DNA of 64,000 bases from Pisolithus tinctorius. Taxonomy: Eukaryota; Basidiomycota; Agaricomycetes; Boletales; Pisolithaceae. The notes under the pieces were generated by a model. The model did no database searches, was not told the origin of the DNA, and saw only the letters and a program-made list of their open reading frames with translations. Shown piece by piece: positions 59,347-64,000 of this stretch. Made by a program: the position numbers and the translations under genes. The stretch lies in NCBI GenBank assembly GCA_024663395.1, contig JANFAH010000006.1, positions 930,001-994,000 on the forward strand, written 5' to 3'. Every line of letters begins with the position of its first letter. Positions within the stretch are counted from its first letter, which is position 1.

Positions 59347-60904
59347 AAAAAAAACAGAACAGCAGTTCAATGTTTTCTCTAAAAACATGACATGCTAAAC
59401 TACAATTTTTATATACAAGAACATGGTACTGAGAGCATGCTAAATGTTCTAGGTCAAATTACAGTATCTTATCTCCCAGAAAACATGATAAATAAATAAT
59501 GTATTAAAATATCCTGTTCTACCACAGAATAACTGTGAAGTAGGTATGTTATGTGTAGAGGTGTTGTGAAGGTTCTGAGCTGTTTAGGTTCATTTGTGGG
59601 CATGACTACCTTGTGCACAGATCCAAGTTTGTCTCTCTTTGACATTGTTTCATAGGTGACAAGCTGACCACTCCCTTCCACTGTGCTTGACTTGTTTTTC
59701 CAATCTTTCAGATCTCTTCCCTAGCTGCATCATCAGGCCTCTTGCTGCTCTGCTCTGCTGTGCACTTAGTCCCTCAGTAGCTTGTCAGCATACTGAGGTC
59801 TATCTACAGATTCCACAATTATATCCTAAAATAAAAGATGAAACACATAAAACAGTACAATGTATCACTGATAAAATGACTCATCCAGTTCTTCCAATGA
59901 GGACCATGGTGGGCCTGTCATGCACAAAATATCCTGTTTGACAGTTGTGGACAGACAAACATGACAATTTTACTCATTGAATTATTCCAATATGGCACAA
60001 CATTCCAGGGGTGTTACAAATGTATACTAGGCATATTTAGGACATAACAATGCAATCTGCATGAGCCAATTTTTGTTATACTAAGTTTTTGAAATTTTGA
60101 CCCAAAAATGTGGCCAGCCCCCAAAAGAATTTGTAAAAATCCTGGAAAAAGCGGAATATGTAGCATTAGCCTAGTACAGTATGATTGCAATGTCAGGGTA
60201 CAGCTGTCACTAGTGAGGAGCAGAAAAAATTGAGCAAGTCTGAGGTTTGTGGTCATGTGAATTGCTGATCTTAGACACAGGAATGCCCTTGAAAACCCAC
60301 TGTAACATGCAACATGGCTGGTCTGCATAACCAGAGCTCATCTGTTGTTGAAACAGGCAATGTATCTTGTATCATTCCCTGATACACCCAAGAGTGGACT
60401 GGGGACATTCATGAGTGGTGGGGGTGCTATCAGAGGCTACTCTTTCTCTAGTCAGTCAGGGCAACCATGGATTTTGGACTATCCTGTTCTACCACAGAAC
60501 ATTATAATGTGTGTCATCAATGTGTTGTTGCAAGAAAAAACAACAAAGGACATAGAATACTCAAGTATAAAAAGTCAGGTGGCACATATCATGACTGACT
60601 GAGGTTTATTCCATGAGATAAGATCATGTGACAGCATGTGATGGGGTGGTTGAGCAAGGACAAGCAGTGATAGCATTGATGGTTACAGATGCCACTTATC
60701 ATGTTCTGTGGTACAACAGGACACTTTAATACACTCTTTATTTATCATGTGCTCTGGGAGACAAATTGGTGTGATTTGATTGAAAATATTTAGCATGTTA
60801 ATATGGAATCTCAGTAGCATGTTTTTGCACATAACAAATATTGTTTTAAATGTCATGTTTATGAAGTAAACATTGAGCCAATAATCTGATGTTTTGTGGG
60901 TCAA
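59347..60904. other. Non-coding interior of the 3.27 kb element
   Basis: About 1.56 kb, AT-rich, no frame with recognisable protein. The phrase ATCCTGTTCTACCACAGAA appears at about 59510 and again at about 60482, and a shorter form (ATCCTGTTTGACAG) at about 59930, a dispersed internal repeat. Confidence 0.6.
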
Positions 60905-61303
60905 CATTGAAAGACTTGGTTAAAGGTTATTAATATTATCACATACAAAACATTTATCATTTACTTGTGATGTTCTATGTAACATCACACATTCTCTAAT
61001 GACTAGTGTGTTTAAATTATTTCATGTTACAACATTTGATTAATCAATTACATAACATGCAGAAAACAGTACTAATATTTTTTTTGATGATTGTTTTTGG
61101 TTTTTGGTGGTGGGTCATAGTAATTGTTTTTCACCAGAAAAACATTGGAAATCTACTGTGCCATGTTTTCTGTCAGAAAAGCCATTCAATATATAAGATT
61201 ATTTCCACTTGTTCAAGCAGAGAGCATGTGATAAAATAGAGTATCTTTTAAAAGAATTTTTTTTGCATGTTTGTGCAAAGAAAATTGTACAATGCTTGCT
61301 GTG
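60905..61303 (-). repeat. Right TIR of the 3.27 kb element
   Basis: Inverted partner of 58030-58432, with perhaps 15 percent mismatches by eye plus short indels. Confidence 0.85.
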
Positions 61304-62735
61304 ATAGTAGTCCACACCAAAATGCTAGAAGAGCTCCATCAACATGTGTGGGAGTTCCTCAAAATTTGCAAAAAGGAGGAACTTTGCCTCAAGATTAGTA
61401 AATGTTGTTTTGAGGCCAAAGAAGTAGAATTCCTTGGAATGATAATTGGAAAAGGGCATATGGAAACATCACCATGGATGAAGATGGAACAAAACAGTTT
61501 GGAACCACATGGTTGTACATCCCACCAACACAACAACAACACTGTATGCAGTCGTATCATGATCACGAGTCTGCTGGACATCCAGGGCAGAAGGCAATGA
61601 CAGCCAAAATGCGAAAAGAGGTATGGTGGGAGGGTATGGGAAAGGACATCAAAGCCTATGTCACCAGATGTCTGGCCTGCCAAACCATCAAGGTCATCAC
61701 TCACCCTCCAACACCACCTGTCATCCCTCATACAACCCCTAAAACCACATTCCCATTCCAGCAAATATCTATGGATCTCATCACAGATCTCCCCATCTCA
61801 GGAGAACAAAAATATGACTTGATTCTCATGGTTGTCAATCAGGGTCTTACTATAGCCATCCTGTTCATTCTGTGTCACAAGACAATAGACTCTGTCAGGG
61901 TCACCTGACTGTTTCATCAGTTCATTTACTCCCAATATGGTATTCTGGAGTTGGTAATCTCAGTTCAAGGGCCCCAGTTCATGTCAGCCTTCACTAAAGA
62001 ACTGTATAAGGCAATAGGGGTCAAAACCAAACTGTCTACTGGGTACCATCCACAAACAAACAGAGAAAGTGAAAGGGTAAATCAGGAGGTGGAGGGATAC
62101 TTATGACTTTATTGCACAGAGGCACCCAATTCTTGGTCTGCCAAGTTCCCATCTGCTGAGTTCACACATAATTCACAAATCCACTCCATTCACAAGATGA
62201 CCCCTTTTTCACTAATTCTCAGATATGACCCATCCCCCTACCTTGAGAAATGACTCACCCCAGTTCCATCTGTCAACAAAAGACTGGAACGACTCGCATC
62301 AAATAGAGATGTCACCATCCTTGTGCACAAAAAGGCACAGGAATTGATGTGCTCATGCAGCAAAGGTTCCTATGTACCACCCAAGGTTGGAGACAGGGTT
62401 CTCCTTGATACCAGGCACCTTAGGATCAAAAACCAGTGTGACAAGATTGCACCCCAACACCTCGGACCATTCAAAGTGACTCAGGTTGTGTCATCAGTCA
62501 CCTTTTGATTGGATCTTCCCCTGACTTGGAAGGCCCATCCAGTGTTCCATGCCTCCCACATCTTCCCATTTGTCAAAAATGATTCATATGGAGCTGTGCC
62601 TGCAGCACTGTTACCAGAACTGGTCAATGATGAAATTGCATGGGAGGTAGAGTCCATCATTAATCATAAAACTGATGGTCATTGTGGACAGTGCAAATAT
62701 CTGGTCAAATGGAAGGGTTTCCCACATTTGTCAAA
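61304..62735 (+). pseudogene. Gypsy RT remainder, integrase and truncated chromodomain
   Basis: Resumes after the insertion with VVHTKMLEELHQHVWEFLKI and KCCFEAKEVEFLGMIIGKGH (RT thumb). The connection/RNase H part is largely deleted, because integrase starts soon after (SAGHPGQKAMTAKMRKEVWW). ISMDLITDLPISGEQKYDLI holds the first catalytic Asp, and GYHPQTNRESERVNQEV holds the Glu. Stops occur at about 61906, 62104, 62251 and 62506. The C-terminal part reads VGDRVLLDTRHLRIKNQCDK, and the chromodomain EVESIINHKTDGHCGQCKYL then VKWKGFPHLSN ends abruptly at the Tc1-like end. Confidence 0.85.
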
Positions 62736-62737
62736 TA

Positions 62738-64000
62738 CAGTGGCTCAAAAAACTGACTGCATGTTTGGACATTTTCCACTAAAGTCAATGATGCCCCATA
62801 CCACCTAACCTAGGCCCTAACCTATAAGTGTATGAAACAAAGCCCTTACCCTTGGCTCTCTATTGGTGCAGGGGTCAAGGGTTTTGGATAAGGTTTGATC
62901 AAATGGCAGCCATTTCAAAATGATAACTCATTGTAATGACTGGTAGACTTTTCACTTCATTTCCTAGTTTCCTATATATATCTACCCTCTGGTTAGGGTT
63001 ATGTTTTAGGGATGCTTAGTCATCTCAGACTTTTCCTTTTGCTTGCTCTTTCACACTTACATGATGCTTAGTAAGGCCATGCCTCATTACTAGCACATGC
63101 TCATGTTTGTCCAATAGTGTAGTTCTTTCTTCTGTTTACTTCTTTCTAGAACATTCTCTCATGGCAGTACATACAAACAGTAGGGCAGTATATAAGTCCT
63201 GTTGTTTGTTGTAGCCAGACTCTCTAATCTAGTTTGTTTTGAGCCTTGTCCTCAATCAATGGGTTCCACTCCCAAAAGCTCTCTGGTTTGAAGTGATAGC
63301 TGAGAAGACATTTGTCTTTGGTTGCTTCACTCAAACTAGATTAACAACTTCTCTCCTATCCCTTCACACCCAGCACTGAGGGTCAATGGCAGTACAATAC
63401 TTGTAGTGGGCAGTTCTGCCCATAGATTCTTTTTGCCTCCATCAGTGTGACTGAGAGCACCTGATGTCACACACCAAAGGTGTTGTGGACATGGTTACAG
63501 CTGACTCTGCCTAACTTGTCAATGAGTTGCATGCAACACCCATGCATGCAGATGAAGACTAAAGGCCTCATGCATAGAAAGACTGCTGGACATTAACAGT
63601 CATCCTTCACACAAGAATGAGTTGTCAGTGCTAAAGAGAAAAGAGGAAGTGAGTTAAGCACACATTAAAGGTTTTTAGCACCCATGTATGGTATTCCAGT
63701 TTTTGTTGTATCCCACCATTTCCAAAGATATTGACTCTGTTCTCACACTCGCTTAAAGTGCTCAGCCATGCAATTCTGCCTTCCAAATTTGGAGAGGATC
63801 CTCACACCCTATGCATTTCTACAGCACTCCATCCATCAGATGCTCATTTCACTAAGTCCATCAATCATGGCCACCTCTTTGTTGATCACCTCACTTGTCT
63901 CATTTGCCAGAGACAGTGGCTACATATATCTGCCAGGTGTTCCCACCAGCTTTTGTCCTGAAGCCCCCTGGTTCATCCCATCATTGTCAGCCCTGTCTCA
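62738..64000. mobile_element. Tc1-like element end and following CpG-poor repeat sequence
   Basis: At 62736-62737 a TA is followed by CAGTGGCTCAAAAAACTGAC. The first 15 bases match the terminus of the fold-back Tc1 element at 52082. This interrupts the gypsy chromodomain, so it is a real insertion end. No matching right end (TTTTTTGAGCCACTG then TA) was found before 64000, so the element is truncated or runs past the window. From about 62850 to 64000 no gene was recognised; the sequence is CpG-poor and probably repeat debris. Confidence 0.55.

Larger units (their letters stand above)
58030..61303. mobile_element. 3.27 kb DNA element with about 400-bp TIRs and CACAG ends, CACTA-like, non-autonomous
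   Basis: Starts CACAGCAAGCATT at 58030 and ends AATGCTTGCTGTG at 61303, with ATA on both sides (58027-58029, 61304-61306). Removing it and one ATA restores a continuous gypsy RT reading (RYMDDI then VVHTK), which proves the boundaries. The ends are inverted repeats of roughly 395 bp with scattered differences. CACAG termini and a 3-bp duplication are compatible with the EnSpm/CACTA superfamily, but no transposase is present, so the class is inferred. The interior holds a solo LTR (58438-59341) and non-coding sequence. Confidence 0.85.
55586..62737 (+). mobile_element. Second Ty3/gypsy element (chromodomain class), dead, split by an insertion
   Basis: Plus-strand order: gag (56141-56600), zinc knuckle (about 56699-56740), protease (about 56995), RT first half (57481-58029), insertion 58030-61303, RT remainder (61307-61460), integrase (about 61510-62100), C-terminal region and chromodomain (62323-62735). 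The 3' end is missing: a Tc1-like end begins at 62738 inside the chromodomain. CpG is strongly depleted, and many frames carry stops. Confidence 0.85.

Overview
The window reads as nuclear DNA of a repeat-rich basidiomycete, probably an agaricomycete. Host genes are split by many 45-70 bp GT-AG introns. Their best recognisable relatives are fungal (Erv1, Gut1, Pro2, PAF1, AP180, NASP/Hif1, Trm82). The transposons are of types common in mushroom-forming fungi. The species assignment is inference; no marker gene is present. No tRNA, rRNA or CRISPR array was recognised.

Layout. 1-6.3 kb: a minus-strand Ty3/gypsy element cut by the left edge, with one gag-pol frame broken by three TGA codons. 6.4-17.3 kb: host genes TRM82 (+), then on minus a GH47 alpha-mannosidase, mitoribosomal DAP3/mS29, a second GH47 and a small acidic/basic protein of unknown role. 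17601-25246: a complete 7.6 kb cut-and-paste transposon with roughly 250-280 bp inverted repeats, a perfect 6-bp target duplication and an integrase-like DDE protein. Its features fit the IS3EU superfamily as I remember it. Between its ends it also carries an intron-containing, frameshifted fragment of the squalene epoxidase gene ERG1 and an intact BTB/POZ gene. 25316-29074: a complete PIF/Harbinger element with transposase and a second, SANT/Myb-like gene, only 63 bp from the previous element's target duplication.

29.7-47.0 kb is ordinary host sequence: AP180/YAP1801 (+), NASP-family histone chaperone (+), PRO2 (-), serine carboxypeptidase (+), PAF1 (-), an unclear 2.2 kb stretch, ERV1 (+) and GUT1 (+). 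These are housekeeping genes (proline synthesis, glycerol use, mitochondrial import, transcription, endocytosis) and do not form a pathway cluster.

From about 47.0 kb to the right edge the sequence changes: CpG becomes rare, and nearly everything is dead transposon nested in dead transposon. A copia element (47945-54762) carries a fold-back Tc1/mariner element made of two inverted 704-bp copies. A second gypsy element (about 55-62.7 kb) is split inside its reverse transcriptase YMDD box by a 3.27 kb element with about 400-bp TIRs. That element in turn holds a CpG-rich 904-bp solo LTR with a perfect 5-bp duplication. A Tc1-like end truncates the gypsy chromodomain at 62738. The nesting gives a relative chronology of insertions, and the solo LTR appears to be the youngest event.
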